DNA of 64,000 nt, from assembly GCA_018398575.1 (NCBI GenBank), contig JAGTXZ010000002.1:2482501-2546500 (forward strand), written 5' to 3'. The notes below the pieces were generated by a model. That model worked only from the letters and a program-made list of their open reading frames with translations, was not told the DNA's origin and did not search any database. Each line of letters opens with the position of its first letter. Positions within the stretch are counted from its first letter, which is position 1. Below are positions 1 to 11,399 of the stretch, one piece after another. Position numbers and translations under genes: made by a program. The DNA comes from Ampelomyces quisqualis. Lineage: Eukaryota; Ascomycota; Dothideomycetes; Pleosporales; Phaeosphaeriaceae.

Positions 1-214
1 TAAATTTGTAACCTATCCTAATTGCTACCTAGAAGGTTTTTATAGTCTTAAGGCAGTCTAGTCTAGAGGGTTAAGGTAATCTAGTCTAGAACTGTTTCTA
101 GTGTTCTAGCCTAGAGGATTTTTTGCGTTCTAGTTTAGAACCTTTTTAGTGTTCTAGTTTAGTAAGCCAAGGTTTTTCTGTAACTAAAGACTAACTAAGC
201 AGCAGCCTGTTACA
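1..214 (-). repeat. Element I 3' LTR (left, truncated by window)
   Basis: This is nearly identical to 7996-8209, differing mainly by C/T and G/A changes. On the minus strand it begins TGTAACAGG, a TG terminus. The purine-rich stretch just inside (GAGCAGAGGGA on the minus strand, about 215-235) fits a polypurine tract. About 28 bp of the LTR lie outside the window. Confidence 0.85.
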
Positions 215-2300
215 TAATCCCTCTGCTCTAGCGCTAGAGGCGCTTAGACCTGCGCAACTATTAAAACAAAAATTACTTTACCTAGATTTGTTATTTTGCA
301 CTCTTACTTCTCTTTTTAGGTAGCACTATATACTGCACTAGCCTTGCCTTTTATATACTTACTTGCGCGTTACTCTTCTTATTAGCCTACGCATTTCTTT
401 TGCTTATACTATTATTTGCAAAGATACTAAGCCTACGCACTTTTTGCAGTTCTTTAGCTAAGCGTTGTACTACTAACTCTTTTATTGTAAGTTTTATATC
501 TAAGGTGCTAAGCTAGGTCTAGGCATATTGCTAACTAGTAATAGGACAGACTAGATATTATTATTAAGGCTAAGCTTAACTTACTATGTTGTTTAGGCTG
601 CGCTATTACTTAGCTTAAGAGTAATAAGTCTAAGTGCGCAATTACTTACAGTAAGAGCACTTACTCTTAGTGCAAAGACGCTTACATTACGTATAGGCTT
701 ATAAGTTGACTACTATATTCTCTTACTTTCTTAGTTAATTCTAATAACTTCTTAGATTAATAATTACTTTAAGATTATAGTTATCTTGCTTTGTAACGCG
801 CTTGCTTACAATTCTAAGGTTAAGCAGCTGTTAACACAGCATACAATTACTAGTCTCTAGTCTAACTTTGTTAATAAGCTCTAGGCTGCTTAGGCAAAGT
901 CTTGCAGTAGCAATAAGTCTAGCTACTAGAGTCTAACGCGCAAGGTTAACAAGGTTAATATCCTAGTAGATATCTACTAGCTCTTCTAGCAGCTTTTTAT
1001 TAAGCAAGACACTATTATTTGTAAGCTTAATAATATTAGCGCTAGCGTATAGCAGCTCTACACTAATATAAGTTGTTCTTAATTTATTTTTCTTTTGCTA
1101 GAGTTTGTTTCTTTACAGCGTTTCTAAGCATTCTACTAACATTTAATTAGGCTAAAGAGCATAATATACAGATCTCTAGCGTAGGCTTTTAGGTCTTTTA
1201 TGTTAGCAACGCCTTCTAGACTACTAACAGGCTGCTCTGTTACCTTAATATAATAGAGTCTAACATCTATAAGAAGCCTACGTATAACGCAAAGGTGTAG
1301 GCTAAGACTAACTATTTAGTAATAGTAACTATTACGCCCTCTAATAGTAGAAAAGTAGGCTCTTAGAGTAAGACTACTATATACTAGGCTAGTATATAGT
1401 AGTCTTGCTGTAGTTTCTGTGTAGCGCTTATAAGTAATTTTTATAGTAATAGACTTTTTGTTGTAGCTACTACCTTCTTTTTATTAATAATTTTAGACTT
1501 TATAGAACTAAACTTGTATTCTTTAATACTACTTATATATTAGAGTAGATGTTGTGTTCTACGTCTTAAGCTTATAGGCTCTTGTTGTTATACCTTTCTT
1601 ACGTACGCTAACATTCTTACTAGCTCTTATAGTCTAGCGCAGTCTTAGTATTAGAGTCTTACGTCTTCTTTTTAAGTTTTCTAAGCTTTCTAGATATTTA
1701 TATTACGCTGCGTCTTAGCTAGCTATTGCTTAGCTTAAGTAGCTAGGTATTTAAAGTTAATCTAAGCTTTCTCTTTTGCACTCTTTAGCTAATAATCTGT
1801 TAGTATTAGGCTTCTAGGTTCCTTTCCCTTTATTCCTAAGCTATTCTAGGTAGCTAGTAGAACTATTGCTTTAGTTCTTGTATATTAGCATTTAGGTTTC
1901 TTATGTTTAGTTCTTAGAGATAGTTAACTGCTAGTTATATTCTTACTGTTAACTAGTTAGAGTAGTTGCAGGTTAGCTAATAGAATAGATATAGGCATCT
2001 TCTTCCCTCTCTACTCTCTACTAGTGCTTCTAGTCCTAGGCTCTATCTATTGCAGTATCCTTACATTCTCTCTATTAGTTACTTTCTAGTGTTAGGTATT
2101 ATTCTTAAACGCAACTAAGTGCGCTACTGTATTATTTCTTATACCTTAGGTTTTCCTTGTACTTGTCCTAAGTTTACTCTTTTTTTTCTACTAATCTCTT
2201 CTATATATAATGCTGTTATCTGTTCCTATACTTGTTGTGCGTGCCTATAATTCTTCTCCCTTTTCTTTTCTCACTAATGTGCTCTATTTAGTAGTTAGGA
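215..2300 (-). other. Element I 3' internal region, no product recognised
   Basis: This stretch lies between the chromodomain end of pol and the 3' LTR. It is RIP-degraded, and I could not follow a frame that matches a known family. Element V has a 3' region of similar length that carries a coiled-coil ORF, so this may be the counterpart, but I could not show that from the sequence. A short plus-strand open stretch at 2210-2431 is antisense to pol and is not treated as a gene. Confidence 0.4.
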
Positions 2301-2329
2301 AAAGTAGGTACTTTACTAACAACCTATCT

Positions 2330-3960
2330 AAGTCTTATTCTATTCTAGTTTTGTCTAGCTACTTAGTAAGAGCTATAGTGTTAGCAACATTTACTTATAG
2401 TTTCTATATTAGTTCTGTATATCTTACTTAATTTACTAAGTACTATAGCTATATACTTTACTCTTTCTTCTTCTACTATTCTACTAAGATATAGTTAATA
2501 AGAAACTTATTATTAGTTATATCTTTATTCTCTATTATTACTTCTAGTTGCTAGTTATTAGACTTTTAGTGTAGAAGCAGGTTTCTTGTATTAAGCTAGA
2601 GATAGTTAACGTAGAATCTTAGGTACACTTTAGAAGGTACGCTTAGCTCTACAATATGTAGTAATATAACCTTTGTAACTATATATTTTCTATTTTTCTA
2701 ATCTAACTTCTTTAAAGGTATGTTATTAGATATAGTGCAGCTGTACTAGAGCTATACTTTGTCTTCTACACAGAGTTCTAAGGCTTTCTATTAGTAGTAA
2801 TTAGCCTAGCGTTCTTGTTCCTGTTGCGCTTCTACTATTTTTGCTTATATATAGTCTATTGTTTCTTTTATCTTAGTTACTATTGCTTTAGTAGTAGCTC
2901 TCTTATTAATGCTAGACTAGTACTAGTTTTCTGCAGTCTATTCTAAGTTAGACTAAATAGAGTCTGTATAATACTTATGCTAGAGGAAGAATAAGCTAAC
3001 GCCTGTAGATACTGCGTTTTATCTAGCTATAGCAATTTGTGCTAGTAGGCATAAGGCAGCCTAGTTTAACTAGTCTTAGCTTATAAAGGCTCTTAAGTAG
3101 GCTTCTACTATACTATTTATTTGCTCTATAGCGCTATCTGTCTAAGAGTAGTATACTATTAAGACTCTTCTTTGTATTCTAAGCTTATTACAGAGTAAGA
3201 ACTAGAATTTGCTTATAAACTATAACTCTCTGTTAGACACTATAGCGTCTAGAAGCTAATAGTACACAACTACTTGTTTAATAAATACCTTAACTATAGT
3301 AGAAACTTTTAGGTCTAAGATAGGCACAAGTACTACATTTTTACTTAGTTAGTTAGTAACTACTATAAAGTATAGCATTCTGTAGCTTAGCAAAAGGCCT
3401 ATAATAAAGTCTACTAATAATTCTTTTTATATTTAGTCTAAGAGCAGAAGTAGGCGCAGTAATTCTTGTTTAAGTTCTTTCTATAGCTTTATCTAGCTAT
3501 ACACTAAGTAGTTTTAGACAAACTAGCAGATACTTAAGAACATTTTAGGCTAGAAGTAGTCTCTTACTAATATTATATAAGTGTTTTCCTTGCCTAGGTG
3601 TCTAGTAATTAGAGAATTATGCGCTTTTAAGATAATATAGGTTTGTAAGTTTGCATAGTCTAGCACTTACTTGCGTACTTTATAAAGTAGGTATCTTAGG
3701 CTATTTAAAGCATACTCTACTAGGAAAACTTTTAGGCTTAAATAAGGAGAGAATTTCTACTGCCCTGTTCTAATAGTATTAACTGCTACTTAGTAGGCTT
3801 TATCTGTATAGATAGCCTGTTTCTACAGCTTTTTAATAGTAGGCTCTAATAATTCTTTAGAGCGCTTATTTATGTATAGACCTTGCTTAGGCATAATTAT
3901 GCGTAGTACTTTAGTTCCTTTAGTAGAATCTAAAATGTCTCTTATTACAAAGAGCTTCTT
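2330..3960 (-). pseudogene. Element I integrase with C-terminal chromodomain (degraded)
   Basis: Read on the minus strand, the frame gives the zinc-binding N-terminal part of a Gypsy integrase (H and C ligands near 3.4-3.6 kb, in the context AHNSLITRHLGKENTY). It ends in a chromodomain-like tail reading KYLVKQVRYTELIQK, where the family norm is a YLVKW-GY core. Integrase joins cDNA to chromosomal DNA, and the chromodomain is known to bias targeting toward heterochromatin. In-frame TAG codons sit where Trp or Gln is expected, as YCR-type mutation would produce. Borders are approximate. Confidence 0.75.
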
Positions 3961-3993
3961 AACACTTTAGTTATAGGTAACGTTTTCCTCTTT

Positions 3994-4587
3994 TAACGCA
4001 GCGTCTTTGTGTATAAGTATATTTTAGAGCTACTCTATTTCTTCTTCTCTCTATTATAGTGTATTTCTCTGCTAAGCTATAAGAGAAGTAGTTAACGCAG
4101 CGTCTTTATCTGTAAGCACGTTTTAAAGCTACTCTATTTCTTTCTTTCTCTGTTATAGTGCATCTTTCTACTAAGCTACAAGAGAAGTAGTTAACGCAGC
4201 GTCTTTGTCTACAAGTATATTTTAAAGCTACTTTGTTTTTTCTTTTCTTTGTTATAGTGCATTCTTCTACTAAGCTGCTAAAGAAGTAGTTAACGCAGCG
4301 TTTTTGTCTGCAAGCACATTTTAGAGCTACTCTGCTTTTTCTTTTCTCTATTATAGTATATCTCTCTACTAAGCTATAAGAGAAGTAGTTAACGTAGCAT
4401 CTTTGTCTGCAAGTACGTTTTAGAGCTACTCTAGTTCTTTCTCTCTCTGTTATAGTATATTCTTCTACTAAGCTGCAAAAGAAGTAGTTAACGCAGTATC
4501 TTTGTCTACAAGAACGTTTTAGAGCTACTCTGTTTCTCTCTTTTTCTATTATAGCAAATTTCTCTGCTAAGCTACAAAGAAAGTAGT
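3994..4587 (-). repeat. Six tandem 99-bp repeats encoding a 33-residue coiled-coil unit
   Basis: The marker TAACGCAG (or its mutated form) starts at 3994, 4093, 4192, 4291, 4390 and 4489, with the next unit edge at 4588. The period is exactly 99 bp each time, so it stays in frame as 33 codons. On the minus strand a unit reads TSLAAQQKNALQQRKEK followed by TKQLQNILVDKDAAL, taking TAG as Gln. It is rich in Gln, Lys, Leu and Ala with heptad-like leucines. The block lies between RNase H and integrase. Units differ by point changes but have no indels, which argues that they were in frame when the element was active. Confidence 0.85.
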
Positions 4588-4649
4588 AAGTACTAAGTCT
4601 TTTTTCTTTTTAGTTTCTAAAGCAAGAGTAAACAATTAGAAGGTTTAAG

Positions 4650-5950
4650 ACTATACCTATACGTCTGCTCTTCTTTAGAAAAAATTTTGTTTTTTTTTAG
4701 AAAAGGTATCTGCTCTGCTGTTAACGTTTCTTAGGTAGTATTAGAATCTAACATTAAACATGCTAAGAAACCCTGCCTAGTAGATGTATCTTTCTGTTAG
4801 TAGTTATATAGTAGTAAAGTATTTTAGGTTCTTATAGTCTATAAGCACAGTAAAATGCTTTACTTTCTAAAGTTTAGTTTTCTACTACTTTAGGCACTTA
4901 ACTATAGCTAACAGCTTCTTGTTATAGATAGTGTAGTTAGCTTCTACAGCTGTGTTTTTTGCTAAGTAGTAAGCTATAGCCTAGAAGTGTTTGTCTCTGC
5001 TATATTAAGACAGTACTTCTTTAGTTAACTATTCTAAGGCGTTGCATTCTACTACTATTTCTAGCTCTGCATTAAAGTTTGCTAGAGATAGTTCTACTAC
5101 AAAAGCTTCTTTTAGCTTCTTAAAGAACATCTGTTATTTAGGGCTCTAGTAAAAGGCTATGCCTTTTCTAGTTAGCCTAGTTAGTAGAGTAGCTAGCTCT
5201 AAGAAGTTTTTTATAAACTGTTAGTAGAAGTTAGCAAAGCTAACAAAACTCTAGACTTCTTTAACTGTCTTAGAGGGCTTCTAGAAACGTATAGCAGCTA
5301 CTTTCTTAGAGTCTATACTTATTTTTTTCTTAGCCTTAATAATAAATCTAAGGTATTTAGTTTTTTTTACGCTAAACTTGCTTTTCTTTACATTAAGGTA
5401 TAACCTAGCTACACTAAGTTTCTAGATTACTAGCTTTACCTTTTTCTTGTAGTCTGCCTTAAACTTACTTATATATATTAACATGTTATCTATATAGGCT
5501 AAATAGAACTTATCTAGGTATTCTCTTAGTGTCTAATTAATGTATCTCTAGAACGTACTTAGAGCGTTTGCAAGTCTAAAGAGTGTTACAAGCTACTTAT
5601 AGAGGCTAAAGCAGGTCTAGAAGGCTGTCTTCTATTTATCTTCTTTAGCAATTCTAATCTTGTAGAACGCTTAGATAACATCTACTTTAGTAAACTATTT
5701 AGCTTTAGTAATCTAGGCTAAGGTCTCTTAGATAAGTAGAAGTAGGTATAAGTCCTTTTTTGTAATTGCGTTAAGGGCCTAGTAGTCTACATAGAACTAT
5801 AAGCTCCTTTCTAGCTTCTTTACAAATAGGACTAGTACAGAGGCGCTTAACTAGCTTACCTATATAAAGCTATAGTCTAGGTAAGAAGCAAGCTCTTTTT
5901 AGAGTATAAGAAGTTCTTCTTTTAACATGCTATATAGTAGGCTGTATAGC
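4650..5950 (-). pseudogene. Element I reverse transcriptase and RNase H (degraded)
   Basis: Near 5490 the minus strand reads FYLAYIDNMLIY, the Gypsy RT catalytic YIDD box with the second Asp changed to Asn by TGA to TAA. It is followed by LYLNVKKSKFSVKKTKYL, the expected downstream RT block. At 4.75-4.95 kb the RNase H/connection motif KHFTVLIDYKNLKYF is readable, and the end reads NVNSRADTFS, the usual N-RADALSR motif. RT copies element RNA into DNA and RNase H removes the RNA strand. Stops throughout make it non-functional. Confidence 0.85.
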
Positions 5951-6649
5951 ACTTTTATAGTTTTTCTATCTTTTTTTACTAGCTTAATAGAATAATTAAT
6001 AGTAGGTCCTCTTACTAGGAGGAGTTAGTCTGCTTTCTTGCGTAGGAAGGTTTTATATTTCTCTTTTAGGTAATCTAAGAGCACTAACCTAGGGTCTACT
6101 TAGAGCTTAGTTTTTAGAGCCTTTTAGATATTTACTATTAACGCAGTGTAAAGGCAAATAGATTTGTCCTTCTAGCCTTATTATAGCTAGGCTAAGTACG
6201 CAGCTGCTGTAATACTCTATAGTAGAAAAAGTTTTCTTTTCTTTTAGCTTCTAACTTGCGTCTAGGTAAAGTAGATGAATATTAATTTCTTTGCTAGTGT
6301 AATAGTAATATTATGCTAGTTTATCTATAGTTAACTTAGAACTAAGTTATATTCTTTGTCTTTATCTAGTTTATAAGCCTATAGTGTCTCCTTGTGCCTA
6401 TTAATGTTAATTCTTATCTAGACAGCTGTCTTTATCTAAGACTAGGCTCTAGCAATCTTAATAATTTCTCTTAGAGCTATTAACTTACACTCTAACTTAT
6501 TCTTATAGACAAACTTAGTTAAGGTTATAGCGTAAGTAAGACACTTAGTGTTAATTATTATAGAAGTAACTGTTATTTTATTAACAATAGTGTATATAGT
6601 AATAGGTTTTCTATCTAGCTATTTCTCTAGAATTGTTAAAATCTCTTGT

Positions 6650-7950
6650 TCTTTTTTAGTGTTATGTTACTATACTCTTGTCTGCGCCTTTAGACAAAAT
6701 TTACTTGTTTTCTAAGCTTAGGGTGTTTTTTAACGCGTTCTTCTCTTCCTTGCCCTGTACCTTAGCTGCTGCAGCTCTAGTAAGTTTTAAAGGTAGAAAT
6801 AATTTATATTTGCTAGCGTAGTGTCTTAACTTGCTACAGTAGAGGTATAAGTTGTTTTGTCTTTAGTAGAACTGCTCTTCTGCAGTAGCCTACTTAGCTT
6901 TCTTCTTTTTAGAGGATTTTCTCTTAGTCCTCCTAGAATATCCTTTTGTAGGTTCTTAATCTATAGGTTGTCTAACGTTCTGTCTTTTAGTATACTTACT
7001 ACTTAGTTTTACCTTATATAAGTTTTCTTTAATAATTGCTACTTTGTCTATAAGGTTGTAGATTTTCTATTTAGGTTTAGTTTCTATAGAGATTATTCTG
7101 TCTTGTAGGTCTAGCTAGATAGCGCTTAGGTACTTTGTTTTTAGGTTTACTTTATTATCTTTCTTGCTTGCGTTATAGGCTAGTCTTATAAACTCTATAT
7201 TAAAGCTTTAGAAAGAAGACTTATTTTGTTAGATTATTTAGAGTTTTCTTTGTAATCTTTTGTTATGTAGCTTGTTGCTAAATTAGCTGTTTAGGAAGTT
7301 CTAAAGTTCTTTTGCAGAGCCCTAGAGGTTCTAGGTTACTTAAGATAAGGCTATACTAGCTGCTAACCCCTTAAGGCAGTTAAAGATATAGCCTGCTAAA
7401 GAGCTTCGTCTTATACTATTGTGTTCTAGTTTGTACTTTATTTAGGCCTTAAAGATGCAGTAATCTTTTTAATTTTTTCTATACACTTCTAGGTTAGAAA
7501 CTTTATAAGTCTTCTAGAACAAGAGGAAGCTTTTTAAGAGGGTTTATATAAAGCTAGAAGTTTCTAGAGTTACTTAGGCTGTAAGCCTTACAACTTGTCC
7601 CTACAGATTTCTTACTAGTAATACTAAGTCTAGATCTACACTTATAAAGGACTTTTCTTTTCTATTGTTAGAGGGTCTAGCTGCTAGAGAGTTACCTACT
7701 TTCTGCCAGGCAGGCGTTTTCTTAAGGCTGTTTAACAGCAATTGTTTCTTAATCTGTTATTTCTCTAGGTCTAAGAAGTTGTTAATAATTATCTAATTAA
7801 ACTTGTTCTTAATAACTAACTTAGAGACGCTGTTGCGTCTTATTTAGATAGCTTGTACTATTATATTCTATACTATTATAGAGACAGTTACTTGTTCTAT
7901 GCTAGAGGTTACTAAGAGCTCTTTAGCCTAGTTAGGTTTAACAAATTTAA
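6650..7950 (-). pseudogene. Element I gag region with zinc knuckle (degraded)
   Basis: At about 6810-6870 the minus strand reads LYLYCSKLRHYASKYKL, which keeps the C-x2-C-x4-H-x4-C spacing of a retrotransposon nucleocapsid zinc knuckle after allowing for mutated Cys and Gly codons. The upstream part (7.0-7.9 kb) is in the position of gag but has too many stops to follow. Gag would package element RNA. The protease was not located with confidence. Confidence 0.6.
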
Positions 7951-7967
7951 TTGTAAGAGACAGACCT

Positions 7968-8209
7968 TAAGAGTAGTTGCTAGGAAATAAAGACGTAAAT
8001 TTGTAACCTATTCTAATTACTACTTAGAAGGTTTTTATATTCCTAAGGCAGTCTAGTCTAGAGAGTTAAGGCAATCTAGTCTAGAACTGTTTCTAGTATT
8101 TTAGCCTAGAGGATTTTTTGCGTTCTAGTTTAGAACCTTTTTAGTACTCTAGTTTAGTAAGCTAAGGTTTTTCTGTAACTAAGGACTAACTAGGCAGGAG
8201 CCTGTTACA
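7968..8209 (-). repeat. Element I 5' LTR (right)
   Basis: This 242-bp direct repeat of the left LTR runs from TAAGAGTAGTTGC to CCTGTTACA. The minus-strand start TGTAACAGG resembles the start of the element V LTR. The expected terminal CA on the other side reads TTA, which is TCA after RIP. A third copy lies at 31881-32090. Confidence 0.85.
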
Positions 8210-8692
8210 CGTTTGCAGTTATAACGCAAGTCTGCCTAGGTAACACTACTATAATACTAGGTAAAGTTAGAATAATATAGGCTAATAGTGCTTTAGCATT
8301 CAGGTAAGAGAGAGTTAGTTAGTAATATAAAAAGATAGAAAAAGATTGTAAATAGGCACTACTTCTTTACTACAGGCCTGTTAGTTACTACTTTAGCATT
8401 ATAAAAAGTTTAGAGTTGTTTTTCCTTAGGAGTTAGTTCTTTGGCTAAAGTATTTTAGTTTTGCGTTTAGTATAAAAGAAAAGAAGCCTCTTTCTAAAGA
8501 TTAGAGGAGAGATGTAGTAAAGTAATATAAGAAGTAAGTCTAAAGAACGCTTAGGGTATAGCTAAGGGTATAGATAAGATATAATAGCTAAAGAGCTATT
8601 AGAAGAATATAATACAACACACACCTAGTAATAATATATTTAATTCTACATAAAATCTAATAGGCCTTAGAAGTAAATAACGCTCTACTACA
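8210..8692 (+). mobile_element. Element II 3' end: last ~300 bp plus LTR
   Basis: The sequence matches 22350-22848 of the full element II: about 300 bp of internal sequence, a purine-rich tract before the LTR, then the LTR at 8513-8692 (TGTAGTA to TACTACA). The internal part is cut abruptly by the end of element I at 8209. The simplest reading is that element I inserted about 300 bp from the 3' LTR of another element II copy whose remainder lies left of the window. Confidence 0.8.
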
Positions 8693-8929
8693 GTAGTTAG
8701 ACAAATCTAATAAGTATAGAGTTTTAAGTATTTTAAAGTTAGATACTAGAGTAAAAGAGTAGTTCTGCTTATAACACTATTTCCTAGTTTATTTAGAAGG
8801 TAAATATTAGGGCTAAATATATAAAATAAGATAGAGTTAGTATAGAGGCAAATTTTTTAGCACTTAACTATAATAGGCATTAATAAATAGGCTGTATTAG
8901 GTAGTAATATATAGCAAAGCTAATTACAT

Positions 8930-10062
8930 GTTACTCTAGGTCTAAAAACTTTTCTTAAGTACTGTTACTTAGATTTCTAGCCTCTTTATCTTTATGCTAA
9001 CTATTCTTATTATATTTATAAATATTAGGCAGAGTCTTAAAATAGGCCTTTAGCTCCTTACTAGAATCTTCTACTTCTTTCTTACACTTAGACTTATTAC
9101 GTCTCTTAACATATAGCCTATTGCTATAGAGCACTAGGTTAGAAGTAAACTCTAGAGAAGGTGTTAGTTTACGCCTTCTATAAGTTAGGTTAGTGTAAGT
9201 ATATAATAAAGAAGTGTAATAAACTTACTACTAATTCTAATCTATTACTAGAGCCTATTCCTCTAGCGTTAGCTTATTACAAAACTTAAGCTATTTAGTC
9301 TTAAGCTAAAGTATCTTAAAGCTATTAGTCTTAAGAAGGTGCAGCCTATAAGTGTACTTCTTCTAAATAATCTTTTCTAAAGCTCTACTAGCTCTATATA
9401 TTTAGGTGTAAGCTTAACATATTATTAGCTTTTTTTAAGAGTCTACTAGCGCTAAAGCAGACCTTTCTATAGCAAAATTGTAGGCGCGCATATTAATATT
9501 AATATAAATAATCTCTTATTTTTTTAACTTAGGATATAGAGTTTGTTAACTACTTAGCTATATAATATAAGCAAAATATATATGATAAAAAAGTGTAATA
9601 ACTTACCTAACTACTTACTAGCAAAGTACTTTACTGCTAGGGCCTTAAGCTTATTCTTAAGCTTCTTATTCTGCTGCCTTAGAGACAACGCCTTATACCT
9701 AACGCTCTTCTTAATCTAAGGACTTAGCCTTTGCAATAGTAGCTAGCTCTCTTAATTGTATAGCGCTGCTACTAAGATGCATACTAGAGTAGACTTAGAA
9801 ATTTATTAGGCAGTCTTGCTTTAGAGTATTACTACTACAAGAATTAAGAATATAGCTAATCTTATTATCTCTAGAAGCAAAACCTTAGATATATTAATAC
9901 AATTAACAATAAAAATTTAGTGCCTTTACCTTAGTAAGTTTAGCCTACTTCTCTTCTTTAAAATATAGTAGGATTTTAACAAGAAGAGGTAGTAGAAAGC
10001 CCTCTAGCTAATTAACAACGTTAATTTCCTTAGATTTAATTAATTCTATAGTGTTAGGCATA
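8930..10062 (-). pseudogene. Lys-rich accessory gene of the hAT element, copy A (unrecognised)
   Basis: I do not recognise the family. The minus-strand frame opens with ATG near 10062 and reads MPNTIELIKSKEINVV, then GFLLPLL and LYFKEEKQAK, followed by putative introns and further exons. Exons include KKYTYRLHLLKTNSFKIL and RLYVKRRNKSKCKKEV. The same blocks occur in copy B (48160-49330) with amino-acid conservation higher than expected for random drift. Splice-like sites GTAAGT and TAG flank AT-rich gaps at equivalent positions. Basic composition suggests a nucleic-acid-binding or nuclear protein, but this is inference. Confidence 0.55.
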
Positions 10063-10279
10063 ATAAAACAATGTTATAAAGCGCGTAGTTATTATAGGTG
10101 TGTAGTTCTAGTTTTTTTTTTAGTAGCCTACTGCCTAGAAAATAGGTAGAGTTAGTCTATGCGTTGCGTTAGCTACTAGCGTAGTTTTCTACCTTACAGC
10201 CTGTACTTACTGCCTTTTGCTACTATACAAAATTAACTTTACAAAACTTTGCTCTTTATTTTTAATTTGTAGCTAGGTA

Positions 10280-10283
10280 GAAC
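10280..10283. repeat. Element II target site duplication, left (GAAC)
   Basis: GAAC precedes the 5' LTR and occurs again directly after the 3' LTR at 22849-22852. Removing the element rejoins a sequence that aligns with hAT copy B around 49530-49590. Confidence 0.7.
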
Positions 10284-10473
10284 TATAGTAAAGTAACATA
10301 GAAAGTAAGTCTAAAAGACGCTTAGGGTATAGCTAAGAGCATAGACAAGATATAATAGCTAAAGGGCTATTAGAGGACAACAACTAAGAACCTATACACA
10401 CACACCTAATAATAATATATTTAATTCTACATTAAATCTAATAGGCCTTAGAGGTAAATAACGCTCTACTATA
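10284..10473 (+). repeat. Element II 5' LTR
   Basis: This 190-bp LTR is nearly identical to 22659-22848 and 8513-8692. Its expected TGTAGTA start reads TATAGTA and its TACTACA end reads TACTATA. Shared blocks include the AACGCTTAG, GGGCTATTAGAGGA and TAGAGGTAAATAACGC segments. Confidence 0.88.
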
Positions 10474-11399
10474 TATAGCAACTAATTACAACTCTAAAAT
10501 CCTATTAGCCTAGGCCTTAGAAGGCTGCGCACCTGCGTATACACCTACGCTCTTCTATGTTCTTTGTAACTTAGAAATTGCAGAAACGCAATAGTCTAAC
10601 AAGTGTTTAGTAAGTTACTATAGTTTTCTCTAGAATATAATTAGTATCTATTCTAAGGACATAGAGTTAGTACTCTAAGATTAGAGGAACAGAAAATAGG
10701 ATCTGAAGCTACACCTATCTAGAGAGCCTAGAGCAACGCCTATCTAAAGTACCTAGATTAGCTACTACTAGAACTAAGTTAGAAGAGAGATTAAGCAGAC
10801 CCTAAAAAGTAGAGTAATAGCCAAAGGAGTAAGACGTAAGCTGTAGCTAAAGCTATATTAAACTAAGTAAAAGTGTAAAGTTATTGCGCTTTACTAAGTA
10901 TATAGTATACTAAAGAAGCCCTAGAGCATAGATAACAAAAGTAACTAAGAGTAGACTAAAAAAGACATTAAAATAGGCAGTTAGAAAGAAAAAGAAACTA
11001 ACAATTGCTTAGACAGCAAGTATAAAGAAATTAGGAAGAAATTAGTAGACTTTACAACAGAAGCGATATTAGACATTAGAAAAGCTTAAGCCTTTAGCTT
11101 TTTAGCAACTCTATACAAAGTAGTAACCTTACTTCTAGTCTTTTAGGCTATTGCTTATCTTTAGTTTATTTAAATAAGCTCTATCTACTATTTAGGCAGG
11201 CTACAAAAGCAACGCAGAAATAATATAAAACTGCTTAACAGCACATTAACTTGTTAACGCTTTAAATACTCTAACAGACAGAACGCTCTACTACTAACGC
11301 CTATAGAATTAATAAGAGAAGCTAGCGCAAATATAAGTAGTGCGCTAGAGAAGTAGGCTAAATAGCTATTAGAAGGGCACTCTAGGCGCAGAAGTATAG

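Larger units (their letters stand above)
1..8209 (-). mobile_element. Element I: RIP-degraded chromovirus (Ty3/Gypsy LTR retrotransposon)
   Basis: The element is bounded by direct LTRs at 1-214 (cut by the window edge) and 7968-8209. Coding order read on the minus strand is gag zinc knuckle (about 6.8 kb), reverse transcriptase (about 5.5 kb), RNase H (about 4.8 kb), a 99-bp repeat block (3994-4587), integrase (about 3.0-3.9 kb) and chromodomain (about 2.3-2.45 kb). This is the Gypsy order, and the terminal chromodomain places it among chromoviruses. The reading frame is broken by many TAG/TAA codons, so it is dead. About 2 kb between the chromodomain and the 3' LTR is unassigned. It seems to have inserted into a copy of element II, whose 3' end resumes at 8210. 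Confidence 0.88.
8693..10283 (-). mobile_element. hAT element copy A, left part (5' truncated)
   Basis: This aligns by eye with about 48000-49510 of the intact hAT copy B, including shared blocks at 8920-9000, 9120-9480 and 9600-10080. It lacks the transposase part, which is replaced by the element II LTR at 8692. At 10283 it is interrupted by the complete element II and resumes at 22849. It carries one copy of the Lys-rich accessory gene. Confidence 0.8.

Noticed and set aside
2210..2431. 73-codon plus-strand ORF with hydrophobic start
   Set aside because: It is antisense to the chromodomain region of element I pol. No splice or promoter support.
3994..4587. Possible CRISPR array
   Set aside because: Whole 99-bp units repeat with no separate spacers, the array is coding in frame, and the organism is a fungus.
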